This document shows positions 24,185 to 34,777 of a stretch of 64,000 nucleotides of DNA, in pieces. Numbering within the stretch: the stretch's first letter is position 1; each line of letters opens with the position of its first letter. The stretch spans positions 116,972,449 through 117,036,448 of the forward strand of contig NC_092047.1 of NCBI RefSeq assembly GCF_003086295.3, written 5' to 3'. The notes under the pieces are model-generated. The model had not been told where the DNA came from. It was given only the letters and a program-made list of their open reading frames with translations, and searched no databases. A program made the translations under genes and the position numbers. The DNA is from Arachis hypogaea. Lineage: Eukaryota; Streptophyta; Magnoliopsida; Fabales; Fabaceae.

Positions 24185-24272
24185 GTGGTGGAACATGCAA
24201 GGTGCGTAAAGGAATGACAGAAGGGAACCTACGTGTCTGACTTCACTCACTCTCTCAACGCCGGAGATCACA

Positions 24273-25622
24273 ATGACGTCACACCCACTCCATCCCACCT
24301 GCGACTTCGACACCGACTCCGTCGCCTCCTCCCCTCGCTCCGACCACTTCCACGACCCCCCTCAACGCGTCCGCTTCATGTGCAGCTTCGGCGGCAAGAT
24401 CCTCCCTCGTCCTCACGACAACCAGCTCCGCTATGTCGGCGGTGACACCCGCATACTTGCCATCAACCGCTCCATCTCCTTCCCCGCCTTCCTCCTCAAG
24501 CTCTCCAAGCTATCAGGTCACTCTCCAACTCCTCTTTTCTCCCTTTTTCTCTCTTCTCTTCTCTTCTTCACTTTCGTGATTTCATTCGGTGCAGGTATGA
24601 CCAACATAACCGCCAAGTACCAGCTTCCCAACGAGGACCTTGACGCGCTAATTTCTGTCACCACCGACGAAGACGTCGAGAACATGATGGACGAGTACGA
24701 CCGCGTCGCACACAATCAAAATCCCCGATCCGCTCGTCTCCGCCTCTTCCTCTTTCCGGAATCATCCGCCGCCGACGATACCTCCCGAGCCGGCAGCATC
24801 AGCTCCCTCCTCAACGGCTCCGTTAAACGCGAGAGCTGGTTCCTCGACGCCCTCAACGGCGGCGTCTCAGCCCTCGAGCGAGGCCGCTCCGAAGCTTCCT
24901 CCATGGTCTCGGAGGTTCCCGATTACCTCTTCGGGTTGGACAACTCCGAAGAAACGCAAAGCAACCGCGAATTACGACATAAGGACCGACCCTGTCTATA
25001 TTCGGATCCGGGTTCTCCTGCCCCAGTTGCGTCTCAATTTTCCTCCACATCATCAGTGCCGTGCGTGCCATCTATCCCCAACCTTCCACCAGTTAAAACC
25101 AAACCGGCGAACCCGGCTCCTGAAGTGGAGTCCAAGGAGATTCAAATCGAAGCTGAACCGGCTCCACAACCTCAACCGCAACCAAACACGTACCCGGGTA
25201 ACACTGTTCTGCACTACGCCGCGGATGCCTCCTATTCGGGCCATTCTGTTCAACCGGTTCCGGTTTACTATTTTCCCGGTCCGGTTCAACCAGGAACTCT
25301 TCCGGTTCATATGCAGGCTCCATATCCATACGTTCAACAACCGTATCATGCAGTGGTTCCGGGTCAGGTTCCAGTCGGGTACCGTCATTTTGTTCCGGGT
25401 TCGGGTCAAGTATATGGCGCGGGTCTGAGGCATGTAAGCCCGATGCACCATCCATACAGTACATCTGCCACAGCGGCTGTGGTTCAAGACGGTGTGAAAC
25501 AGCAGATGTATCAGGCGGTGCCTGGTTCCGGTTACCCAGCAATGGCAATGACAGGTGGGGATGAACCACAGAGAGGTGGTTCGGAGTTTGTGGTGGGTCG
25601 GATCGGGTCGCCAACTCCCTAA
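24273..25622 (+). CDS. PB1 (octicosapeptide/Phox/Bem1p) domain protein
   Basis: Two exons, 24273-24516 and 24595-25622, with a 78-base pyrimidine-rich intron (GTCACT...GTGCAG); 423 residues. The intron keeps the frame open, so unspliced RNA would add 26 residues, but the spliced join SKLSG-MTNITAKYQLP restores the continuous PB1 fold. The PB1 domain covers about residues 31-118: VRFMCSFGGKILPRP (basic cluster with Lys), GGDTRILAI, the acidic segment TTDEDVENMMDEYD, and the last strand ARLRLFLFP. The C-terminal 300 residues are low-complexity, rich in Pro, Gln, Val and Tyr, with no known domain. PB1 domains pair front-to-back with other PB1 proteins; this plant subfamily has no settled function. 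GC content is far above the surroundings. ATG choice: first ATG after the TATA box. Confidence 0.92.
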   Translation: MTSHPLHPTCDFDTDSVASSPRSDHFHDPPQRVRFMCSFGGKILPRPHDNQLRYVGGDTRILAINRSISFPAFLLKLSKLSGHSPTPLFSLFLSSLLFFTFVISFGAGMTNITAKYQLPNEDLDALISVTTDEDVENMMDEYDRVAHNQNPRSARLRLFLFPESSAADDTSRAGSISSLLNGSVKRESWFLDALNGGVSALERGRSEASSMVSEVPDYLFGLDNSEETQSNRELRHKDRPCLYSDPGSPAPVASQFSSTSSVPCVPSIPNLPPVKTKPANPAPEVESKEIQIEAEPAPQPQPQPNTYPGNTVLHYAADASYSGHSVQPVPVYYFPGPVQPGTLPVHMQAPYPYVQQPYHAVVPGQVPVGYRHFVPGSGQVYGAGLRHVSPMHHPYSTSATAAVVQDGVKQQMYQAVPGSGYPAMAMTGGDEPQRGGSEFVVGRIGSPTP

Positions 25623-27320
25623 ATGAATGATGTACTTTTTTTTAGCATGACCTAATTTACTTTTGGTCATGTAAATGGATGCTTAATCTTTGTGTGTATG
25701 CACTCTCAGATTTTTGCTACTTATTTGTTCAACGCACAAAAAAGCCAAGTGTGATATATATTTCATAAAATTGTTTGAGCAAGGGATTTTATTGCTCAAA
25801 TTGTATATATTAATAATGACAAATCTGTTGATTAATAGAGTATTGCTTTAAGCTACATTTGTTTTGCTGTATTATTTTCGTATATTAAAGCCAACAAAAT
25901 CATATTATTGCAGTGACAACAGTTAAAAAACCTGTCAATGTGGAAAATGAAATTTCAGTTTTTTTTTTGTTACACATTTTAGAAGTATTTAAAGTGAAAG
26001 CATTGTGATGATGAAAATATACCGTCGCATCTGTCAAATTTCAGTTCAATTTCTAAAGCGAATATTGGTTCAGGTTCAGGAAGATAAATTTAACTATTTG
26101 TGAAGGAATTGAATTTTCTTGTCAATATGGATTAGGGAGGAGATGCCCATAACATTTGAATTGAAAAAAAATATATATTAAGACTTGTTTTTTTTTTCTC
26201 CTTCTTTAAATATTCTCTTTTATATTTCTTTTTCCTATCCCATTATCCAAACATATCGCTCTAGTCTCTTCAACCATCTCTCATCAATTATGGGTATTTG
26301 TCTCGTACTCTATTTCCGAAAGCAACAAAAGCTTGGGAATCTTTTGACCTAATCTCAACTTGTGTAAAGGAACGACGTTTGTATTTTGCTATTAAAAAAC
26401 AACAAATTTTATGAAAACACAAATGGGAAGTGTTGGCTAAGGGATATGCCTGTCTGCTTTGCAAGTCATCAACTCATCATCTCACCACATTTCATGCACC
26501 ACATAATAAAAAGCCACAAAGATACGTAGCGGAAAGAATATATTTAATAGTTAATTACCAAATCATGCTGTAATGCTCTTTGCACTAAACTAAAACTATT
26601 TTTAATGAAACAATGGAAGGAAATGAAAGTCACAGTTTAACGCTCAAACCATCAATTATTACTTAGAGCTTCAATTATATCTTGTGAGAATCTAGAAGAT
26701 CATATTATTTAAATTCAATCATCCTTTCAAGTAATTTATTGATTACTTTTGGCGACTGTACTAAATACTAATACGCTGATTGTGTATTCTTATGATATGT
26801 TGTTCAATTGCTTCAAATTCGTGCAACATTTGATGAGGACAGAACGAAATTATTATTCAATCATGGAGACATAGCCTTAACTCAAAATGCTCCATTCAGA
26901 CCAAAATTATGAACCCACCTTTTTCCTTGGAAAGAAGTCATACATAATGCATTCATGTCTATTTTCAATGCCCCTGAAGGCTGAAGCATTATTGAATAAT
27001 AATTTCTTTTTCTTATTTCTCTTATTATTATTCTTTTTCGGCTCAAATCAATTATAAAATAATAGAACACAGCTACTCGTCTTGACTCTCTTGGGCTTCT
27101 TGAGGTCAACTGAGTCATTTTTTTTGGACTTGATGCATATACATGGGTAGCAACCATATGAAAAGATAAAATATTAGAAATGAATATTTGAAGATTTTAT
27201 CTAATAAATAAATTGTTACTTGAACACTGCAAATGGTTTGGTATATATAATCAAAAATACCAAAGTAGGACAATAAATATTTTGTTTTTATTTTTACCTG
27301 GTTTAGTTGATAACAAAAAA
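25623..27320. other. Intergenic region between the PB1 gene and the tRNA gene
   Basis: Starts with the 3' UTR of the PB1 gene. The rest is AT-rich with no supported gene; the short open frames have no recognisable domain. Confidence 0.55.
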
Positions 27321-27394
27321 GCTTTCATAGCTCAGTTGGTTAGAGCACCCGTTTAGTAAGCGGGAGGTCTTGAGTTCAACTCTCAATGAAAGCA
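27321..27394 (+). tRNA. tRNA-Thr (anticodon AGT)
   Basis: A complete cloverleaf of 73 paired/loop positions plus context. Acceptor GCTTTCA pairs with TGAAAGC; D stem GCTC/GAGC; anticodon stem CCCGT/GCGGG (last pair T-G) with loop TTAGTAA, anticodon AGT; variable AGGTC; T stem TTGAG/CTCAA with loop TTCAACT; discriminator A. Internal promoter boxes fit: TAGCTCAGTTGG (A) and AGTTCAACTCT (B, slightly off consensus). No intron; CCA is not encoded, as expected for a nuclear gene. It reads ACU-type Thr codons after A34-to-inosine editing. Confidence 0.93.
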
Positions 27395-27406
27395 CTTATT
27401 CTAAGT

Positions 27407-27462
27407 TAGATAAATTTATAGTTTACCATTTTGCTAGATAAATTTATAGTTTACCATTTTGC
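27407..27462. repeat. 28-bp direct duplication after the tRNA
   Basis: The unit TAGATAAATTTATAGTTTAC followed by CATTTTGC occurs twice in immediate succession (27407-27434 and 27435-27462). The TTTT in each copy could serve Pol III termination. Confidence 0.9.
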
Positions 27463-28124
27463 TGATCTCTCGTTAAATCACAGCTGAATGTTTTTATCCT
27501 TGAACTTTTTTTTTTTTTAATATTCCTACAAAGAAGACTAAGATATATAGCACAACCTGAAATGCACAACACCTTGGATTGATAACAATTCACTAGTATA
27601 GCAAACTCGACACAATAAACTTAACCGGAGGAACTATGCTCTTCAGGCTTCAAGTGTATGTACAAGTTTAACATTAAAAATACTTAATCCGTTGAATATA
27701 TATACAACAATGATGTAGAACAGATATACAACACCACTCATAACTCACAAAGACAAACTATATTACAAAGGGTTGGTAAAACTAAACTCTCTTCGTTGAG
27801 AACGAAACACAGAAGCTGTATGTAGAATAGAAGTGCAAATTTAACAGCTCACCCTGCTGAGACAAATTCGAACAGAACATTGATCTCTATCTGAAACCAA
27901 TTGAAACAATCACATAGAACACACACAGAAATTCTTCCTCTATGCCTCCTTACCACCGAGTCCTGAGTACAAACTTTCAAGGACCGATGGAATCTGCGCT
28001 GTATTTCTTCGTTCGAGCGAGGACATCCTTGAGAAACTCGTAATGAAATATGTGATGCAGACACATAAGGATTCAGTTCAGGTGAAGAACCATTGTTTCA
28101 AATATTCCCCACGTGCACTTGAAT
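27463..28124. other. 3' flank of the PLAC8 gene
   Basis: Probably 3' UTR and downstream sequence of the minus-strand PLAC8-type gene. No independent gene supported. Confidence 0.5.
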
Positions 28125-30216
28125 TCAAGCTGGATTGTGTAAATTTGTGTTCTTTTCCATGCTACCTTTATCATCAATAGACTCGACTGTAATAAGAGGA
28201 GGAGGGTTTAACTTGCCCTTTCCACCAAAGCCATCGATGCATATTGTGTCACCACGACCATGCCAAGTTCCATCCTGAACATTGTTCATCTCCAAGGTTC
28301 TAGACTCCTGCATCATATTACAAAAGATACCAATATTCAATATTAAGATTGATACCAATTACGCATCTTAAGTTAGAACCATTTAAGTTATGATCATTAC
28401 TAATTTTAAATATAAGTAACCACAAGTGTACTCTTTCTGGATCATACAAAGGAACAACTCACAATCCTATTACGATACAGTCAATTCAATGGTGGTGGAG
28501 GTGTGAGTTGACCTAGTATACGATGCAAACCAAGCATTTCTCTTAATCGGATGCAAATATAGTCCATATTCCATAGTTTCTTTCCCATATCACAACAAAA
28601 TATATCAGGAAAACCAAATTGAAATGAGATAAAATTTTGAAAATGACCTGACTTAATGTACAGCAAGGACAAGCAAAATGGTAGATGCTAACGTCCAAGG
28701 AACTATCACTACCCTGCAGAAGGTTTCAGTACAACAAACACATTAGTCAAATTATATCGCACAAGACACAACAACGAATAAAAGTAAATGAATAAGTAAT
28801 GTAAAGTCTTGCTTTTTTGTTCTCATATGAGGAAATCACACGACTCAAAACTGTGTCAACCAACCTTTTTTAAAATAAACCTTCATGTATGCAAAAATAT
28901 GTCTATAAAATTTGCTGTTATAATCCTCCATGATTGAGTTCAAACTAATTATACCAATTAAAGAGGAAAAAAGGGAGAAAAGATAAAGGCCAGAACATAA
29001 TTGTGTATATTTTATTTTTGAGATATGATGGAATACTAGCAGGTTACCACCACAGCATAATTTTGTTTGTTTATGGATTACAAATTATCAATCAATGATG
29101 CCAGCTTGTTATAATAAGGTTCCATCTTTATCCAAACAATGGGGTTCTAGCTACACTACTAATAATTTCACTTTAAATATAATTGGATCCAATAATAATT
29201 GTCATTCTTAAGAAAGAAAAAAAAAGGAAGACCAAAACCTCTCAAGGCATAAAAATTGCAAGAGTGATAAATAAAATAAATGGAGAAAAGGGTCACCTTG
29301 ATGTTGAACTTATGTCTTATACGTGACCGGAAGAATCCTAAATACAATCCAACAGAGAAGATGAAGGCAACTGCCAGATAGAGAAAGCAGTGCCGTTTCG
29401 TGACAGCAAAGGCAATGAAATTAAGGAAGGCACCAATGGCAAGCAGGAAATACATTGCTGCCTGCAAAATTAGACAGGGAAGTTCCAATAATTTCAGAGA
29501 CCTACTTAACATGAACAAAAACTGCCAATTCTAACATTGAAATTGAATCATTCCCCAAAGTTCAAACTTAAGCATACCTGAATGTAGCAAGAACCAAAAC
29601 CAGCTCTCTTCATGTTCTTCCCAAATCGGTAGCAAGGACAGCTGCAACACCAAATATTCTAAACATTTCAGACATGACATAATACAGCATGAGAATCTTC
29701 AAACTGGGTACTCTATATATACCTTATCTATACAGAAATAAACAATGAAAAGAAGAATGATAAATTTCCCTCAACAAGATGAACCTTACCTTCTTTAACA
29801 TCATACATGAAAGAAAAAAGAACACACAATAATCAAACATAGAACAATAGTTACAAAAATCCTGGCACAAGTTAATAATAAAGCTGTACGTTGATGTACA
29901 CAATTTGCAACTTTTGTGATAAAATTACCTACCATGTGGATTCAAGAAGAATGCGACGATCATCGAAACAATCAAGGAGTTCACCTTCCCACATCCTCAA
30001 AACCCCGCCAAACTCTCCACCATTTTGTTCTTCATCATCATCATCATTCCCAACAACCCTCCCAAGCTTCCCCCAATTCCGATGCGAGGTTCTCAACGCC
30101 ACGGAGGAGCACAGCATGTCGAAGTCCAAAACCGCCATTCCCTCCAACAACCCGTCCTTTTCTTCGTCCTCCACCATAAGCACCGCCCTCTCTTGCTTCT
30201 CCAGTTGTTCCCCCAT
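28125..30216 (-). CDS. PLAC8-type Cys-rich membrane protein
   Basis: Five exons (5' to 3'): 30216-29933, 29641-29578, 29461-29297, 28713-28648, 28307-28125; 253 residues. ATG at 30216 (MGEQLEKQERAVLM); the frame is open upstream but has no earlier ATG. Order: an acidic N-terminal half with WEGELLDCFDDRRI; a first Cys cluster ESTCCPCYRFGKNMKRAGFG; two membrane-spanning segments around AAMYFLLAIGAFLNFIAFAV and HCFLYLAVAFIFSVGLYLGF; then a second Cys cluster FACPCCTLSQESRTLEMNNV and WHGRGDTICI. This CCPC...CPCCTLSQE...EMNNV layout is the PLAC8 (Cys-rich) family. Relatives act in cell-size control, cadmium resistance and Ca2+ entry, but this subgroup is uncharacterised. Location: membrane, inferred. 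The first intron is short (291 bases) and the third is the longest (583 bases). Confidence 0.9.
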
Positions 30217-31751
30217 TGTAATTGTTTGCACCGAACTTTCCCTACCCACAAAACGTAAAGAAAGTTCGGTTTTTTAAGGCACCACCCTTTTGGGTTTTGC
30301 AAATGCAGGGGTTTGAAAAAGTGCAAGAGAGAGAGAGAGAGAGAAAGAAAGAGGGAGCGAAAATAAAATAAACAGAAGAAGATAAGATAGAAAAGTTTGT
30401 TTTGTTGAGTCTGAGTGTGCACACGAGAATCTTTTAAGTTGGCGGGTAATAATTCTGTGGGGCCCAAAATTTGCTACATTATCAGCGGCGTAGCTTTTGC
30501 CACGTGGCAACTTGATTTGAGATAATAGTAACCGTGTGATTATTTTTGTCGCCCTATGGATCACGTGTATTTTTAGGTGGGTTGATTTTATTTTGACTAT
30601 GGTAGTCGTTTTGGATTCAATTGTTTGATTTAGTAGTCAACAAAGGTAAGTTCTATTAATGAGTATATTCATATCCATATCTATATCTACCAAAAATAAC
30701 AACTTATTCACGCCATCGCTTTGCTTACGGAGCAGGAATGTTGGATGTTGAAAATAGAGACACAAAAAGGACTATTCCATTCCATGTAATTAGAATTGAA
30801 TATTGTCTTAGCTGTTGGAGTGATTCAATAGCAGAATAGCTTCCAACTGGTACTGTTTTTGTTATTTTTTAGCCCCATAGATAAAAAGACTAATTCATTA
30901 CGAAATGAAATTTTATTTAAGAGTTTGTTATTAACTAATATATTTAATTTAAATAAAAAAATGTTAACACAAAATTAAAATAAAAAAATTTAAATTTTTT
31001 TTAAAATTTTTTATTAAATTTCAAACAGAAAAAATATAATTTACTAAAAAATAAAAAAGAAACAGGAAGAGAATGTGATGGTAGTGAGGCCCAATATTTG
31101 GGATTTTGATTGGGTAGAGTCCAATGTGAGCCCATTATGTACACTGTTGTTAGCGTAAATTTAAGTCCAAATAGCGTCGTCTATAAACTGGATACCGAGG
31201 GTTGCGTAAAATTAAAGCCCATTGGCGTGAAACTTAAGGCCAACTAATGTGTTGTTTGCGTCACTTATACCACATGCGGTGGATGGTTGATAGGCCCAAT
31301 GTTGTGTGTTTTTATGGAGTTCAGGAGTTGTATAATGTCCAATTTGGATGCGACAAAAACTCATATTTTGGCCTGGTCAAGTGGTCATGGATATAATACG
31401 ATGATATTCCAAGATCTAAAGAAGTCATGGATATAATACGATGACAAAGGAGTTCATGACTCGTGGAGAACAACTAGGAACAAAAGCATATCAGCCAAAA
31501 ATTAGCCAAAATGTGTTTGGGCTCCATGAAAAATTGGGTTTTGATTTGTGCTCCGTGATTCCAGGAGCAGTTTTCAAACATATTATTCAAAAAATGATTC
31601 TAATTAAACGATTTTGTTTACTTTTTGGCTGATCACCTTTTGGTTCCATATACTTTTCCATAGATTTTATTATTACGATTATGCTAATATGGCATCGGGT
31701 AGGTGCCATTAAAAATAAGAACTAATGCTAATCCTAAAATATTTAATTTAA
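30217..31751. other. Promoter of the PLAC8 gene and downstream flank of the GH5 gene
   Basis: Includes a GA-rich tract (30326-30357), which is CT-rich on the sense strand of the PLAC8 gene, a common plant 5' UTR/core-promoter feature. On the minus strand AATAAA (complement of 31666-31671) lies about 80 bases past the GH5 stop and is a candidate poly(A) signal. No gene seen. Confidence 0.5.
31384..31444. repeat. 21-bp direct repeat
   Basis: The block GTCATGGATATAATACGATG plus A occurs at 31384-31404 and again at 31424-31444, 40 bases apart. Confidence 0.9.
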
Positions 31752-34078
31752 CTAGACGTTGGTTGTAAGAAGCTGGAACCACTGGCTTTGGGGATTATCC
31801 AAACAAGCAGAATCATCGTCATCAACGCAGATGCATTTTTTGGTGACTAACTTAGAAGAATGAGAATCAGTGTCCAAGCACAGAAGGTCCCCATTCTTAT
31901 TTTTGGTGGCTAAATGAAGACCCGTCACCGAAACAAATCTCCAAGAACTCTGTGGTGGTGACAAGCAATCCTTTGAGAGTGTTGGAGGAAGGCCTTCACC
32001 AGTTGCCTTCAGACACAGAGGAGAGTCCATCATTCTGATTGGGGCTCCATCTCCTTCGAAACTCCACCTAACATGGTTCTTGCAGTCACCAAATTCAAGT
32101 TCCTTCTTGCTGCTCACGTGCGTGCAGTTACCGCTCAAAGGATGGAACAGTATCTGGGACTTTGAAAGGTTAGAAGCTGGATCTGCATCGGAATATCACA
32201 TTAATTAGCACTACATTTCTGGATTAGATGATTAGATGAAGTAGATGATTAGGGTATGTACCTTGGAGTAGAGCTTGAAGAAGTTGAAACTTGTGTGGGA
32301 ATTTAGGGTCTCTATAACCTGTCCAATCATGGGTTAAAACAGCATAGCTCTCATCAGCACCAACATTCCCTTGTCGATAATAATAGCTTCCTCCAAAAGA
32401 CCACAAGCTCCAATCCATGTCCATCGCTGCAAGGTAAGACTTGAAGCACACGATGTATTTGTTGTCTGCATCATTTTCACCCGTCATGTCATAACCGAAT
32501 TCGCTCACAAACATTGGTGCTGGGTTGCTTCCGCCTATCAAAAATCCCCATAGATTTTGCACCGACTCCAGGACAGAGGCGCAAACCCGATTCACCGGTT
32601 GAAGGCTCCAACTGCCTGTGTCGCCGGTAAAAGAGTACAAGTGCGCCTCGTAAACTATCTTGTTGGTGAAGTTTAGGTCAAGGGGCTTGTTCTTCAAGAA
32701 CGTGAAGTCTTTGTCGAAGTCTAAGCCTGAGATTACAACTAAGAGATTAGGGTTGTGTTGGTGAATGGTTCTTGCTCCTTGCCTCACGTACTTATACCAA
32801 TCCTTTGAACTTTCACGTGAACCTCTAAGCTCATTTCTTAAGTCCATAGCCACAACCTAATGCAACAAAATTAAGAAAAGGATACTTGAGTAAAAAACGA
32901 TTAGCTAGTTCAAAGAGTGTGATCTTTGACATATACGCCTATATTTGCGTGGTTTGGAAAAAAGATTCAAATCAAATTTTATAATATAAAGTTTTGAGTA
33001 TTATATTTATAAAGTGGATAGAGTTCGTTGAATTTGTGTGCACTATGTATGAATCTGAGATACTATTCCGTTAATGTAATGTGATAATATATAACAACTG
33101 AATTATATCATATAAATATGATTCTGTTAATGAACTAAAAATTAAAAAATAAAACTAAAAAGTATAAAATAATCTCCTTTTGAATATTTTATGATATGAA
33201 AAACACAATTTTAATTTTTCTTTCGCTTCTTATTAATCCGTTTTATATCAAAATAGAAATTATAAAAAAAAAGGTGTACATTGTCCATATAACATTCCGT
33301 TATTTAAAAATGTCATTAAGATAATATATTAACAATAATATAACATTTAAAATTATATACTTATTGTATCTAATATATATATTTTAAAGATAATTAATGA
33401 AGAGAAAATAAGATAACTTTATGCTCATTTTTATCTTCCAAACGTGAATAATCTGTTAGCAAAATTAATCCATGAAAATAAATGTTTTTGTTGACAACTC
33501 ACATGGCGTTTTCCCTTGAAATGTTGGGCTACAAAAGCCAAACCTTGAAGCCATTCACGAGGTTGAAAGTGCCTGTCATTGAAGAAGCCATTCTGATCTT
33601 GACGATCACAGCACCATTTAGGCATGCTAACATGGTTATCAATGAGCATCATGACCCCTTGTTTATCCAAGGCATCAACCACAGCTTCAAAAGCCTGAAG
33701 GTGCGTCATGTTCAGCACCCAAGGGTTGTGCTTCTCTATCGCTGCCACCCTCTCCGGTATGTCCAGACTACTCAAGGTCTCGCCAATGGAGACGTTGGCG
33801 TAGCGAGTGAACATGTAAGTCGCATAGGAGAGACGAACGCAGTTGAATCCCCGTTCAGGAAACTGCTTAACGATGTCGTTTAAGGGCAAGTGGTCCAAAC
33901 CCTCCGCCACCATTGGCTTTGCATGTGCAACCCAATGAGCGCACGTGAGTTTCACACGCTTCCCCGTTGCGTCGTCGATGATCCATCGCTTGTGGGCTGA
34001 GAGGGGCAAGGCGTTGCAGTAGCAAGTCAGTGTGGCCAAGAATAAGAGCAAAAGCGAGACCTTGCATAGCATCTTCAT
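31752..34078 (-). CDS. Secreted GH5 glycosidase (cellulase-like) with ricin-type domain
   Basis: Three exons (5' to 3'): 34078-33503, 32856-32262, 32182-31752; 533 residues. N-terminal signal peptide (MKMLCKVSLLLLFLATLTCY..., cleavage likely near residue 24), so the protein is probably exported to the apoplast or wall. The GH5 barrel covers about 30-390: CAHWVAHAKP, GFNCVRLSYATYMF, a His on strand 4 (LIDNHVSMP), the acid/base Glu in LRNELRG, IVYEAHLYSF, and the nucleophile Glu in VSEFGYD; WSLWSFGGSYYYRQG closes the site. The C-terminal about 140 residues (NCTHVSSKKELEFGDC, LCLKATGEG, LLCLDTDS) look like a ricin-B beta-trefoil, a likely sugar-binding module. Plant members lack firm substrates; beta-glucan or mannan cleavage is inferred from the family. 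Both catalytic Glu are present. Confidence 0.93.
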
Positions 34079-34127
34079 TTTCGAATAACAATGAAGTCAC
34101 ATCAATCTCGTGACAATATTACTACTC

Positions 34128-34137
34128 ATTATATAAG
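34128..34137 (-). promoter_or_regulatory. Probable TATA box of the GH5 gene
   Basis: On the minus strand CTTATATAAT lies about 50 bases before the ATG at 34078. Confidence 0.6.
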
Positions 34138-34765
34138 TGTTAAATGGATAGAATTTTTCTCAATTCAACTAACTATTCTTTAAAAAATGGTACAATATTT
34201 AATTTTTTATTATAATAATAATAATTAAAAAAAATTAAAACAAACACATCTAAAAATTATAAATAGATTTAATATTTTTTTAAAATTAAATATACATTTA
34301 AAATACAAACTAAATAAAACTAAAATTTAAAATTTAGTATTTTAAATCTCTGTTTTAGATTTAATATATTTAATTATTAATATATTATAATTTAAATACA
34401 TATTTAAAAATTAAATTATTTAAAATTTAAAATTTTAATTTTAAAATTCTAAAATAAATCTTAAACCATTTAATTATTAACTACTAGCGTTGAGCCGCTT
34501 TTCTATTGAGTTTAAGAAATTAATTTTATATTTTTATTTAAAATATAAATTCAAAATTTAAAAAATCTAAATCCAATTAATTGATTCATAATTTGAAAGT
34601 AAATAATATCGAAACATTCATGTAAAGATTGTGAGTACATATATTTTGTTTTTATTGACACATCTAGCTAATAGGTAAACTATTTTCTATCGACAGTGGT
34701 CAATTTTTTAAAATAAAAATTTAGCAAAACATATACAGTAAATCTAAGTAGGGATTATTTCATAG
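34138..34765. other. AT-rich intergenic sequence
   Basis: Very AT-rich, no gene or recognisable repeat. Confidence 0.6.
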
Positions 34766-34777
34766 TGCAAGTCGTGA

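Noticed and set aside
25053..25670. Long minus-strand open frames (205 and 173 codons) opposite the PB1 gene
   Set aside because: They mirror a GC-rich, codon-biased coding exon and show no domain; the longer one relies on the absence of stops opposite the Pro/Val-rich tail.
27849..28672. Minus-strand frames at 27849-28064 and 28481-28672
   Set aside because: They fall in the probable 3' UTR and in an intron of the PLAC8-type gene and lack any recognisable domain.
29929..30249. GTG start at 30249 for the PLAC8-type gene
   Set aside because: The upstream codons are in frame, but the first ATG is at 30216; a GTG start is not expected for a plant nuclear gene.
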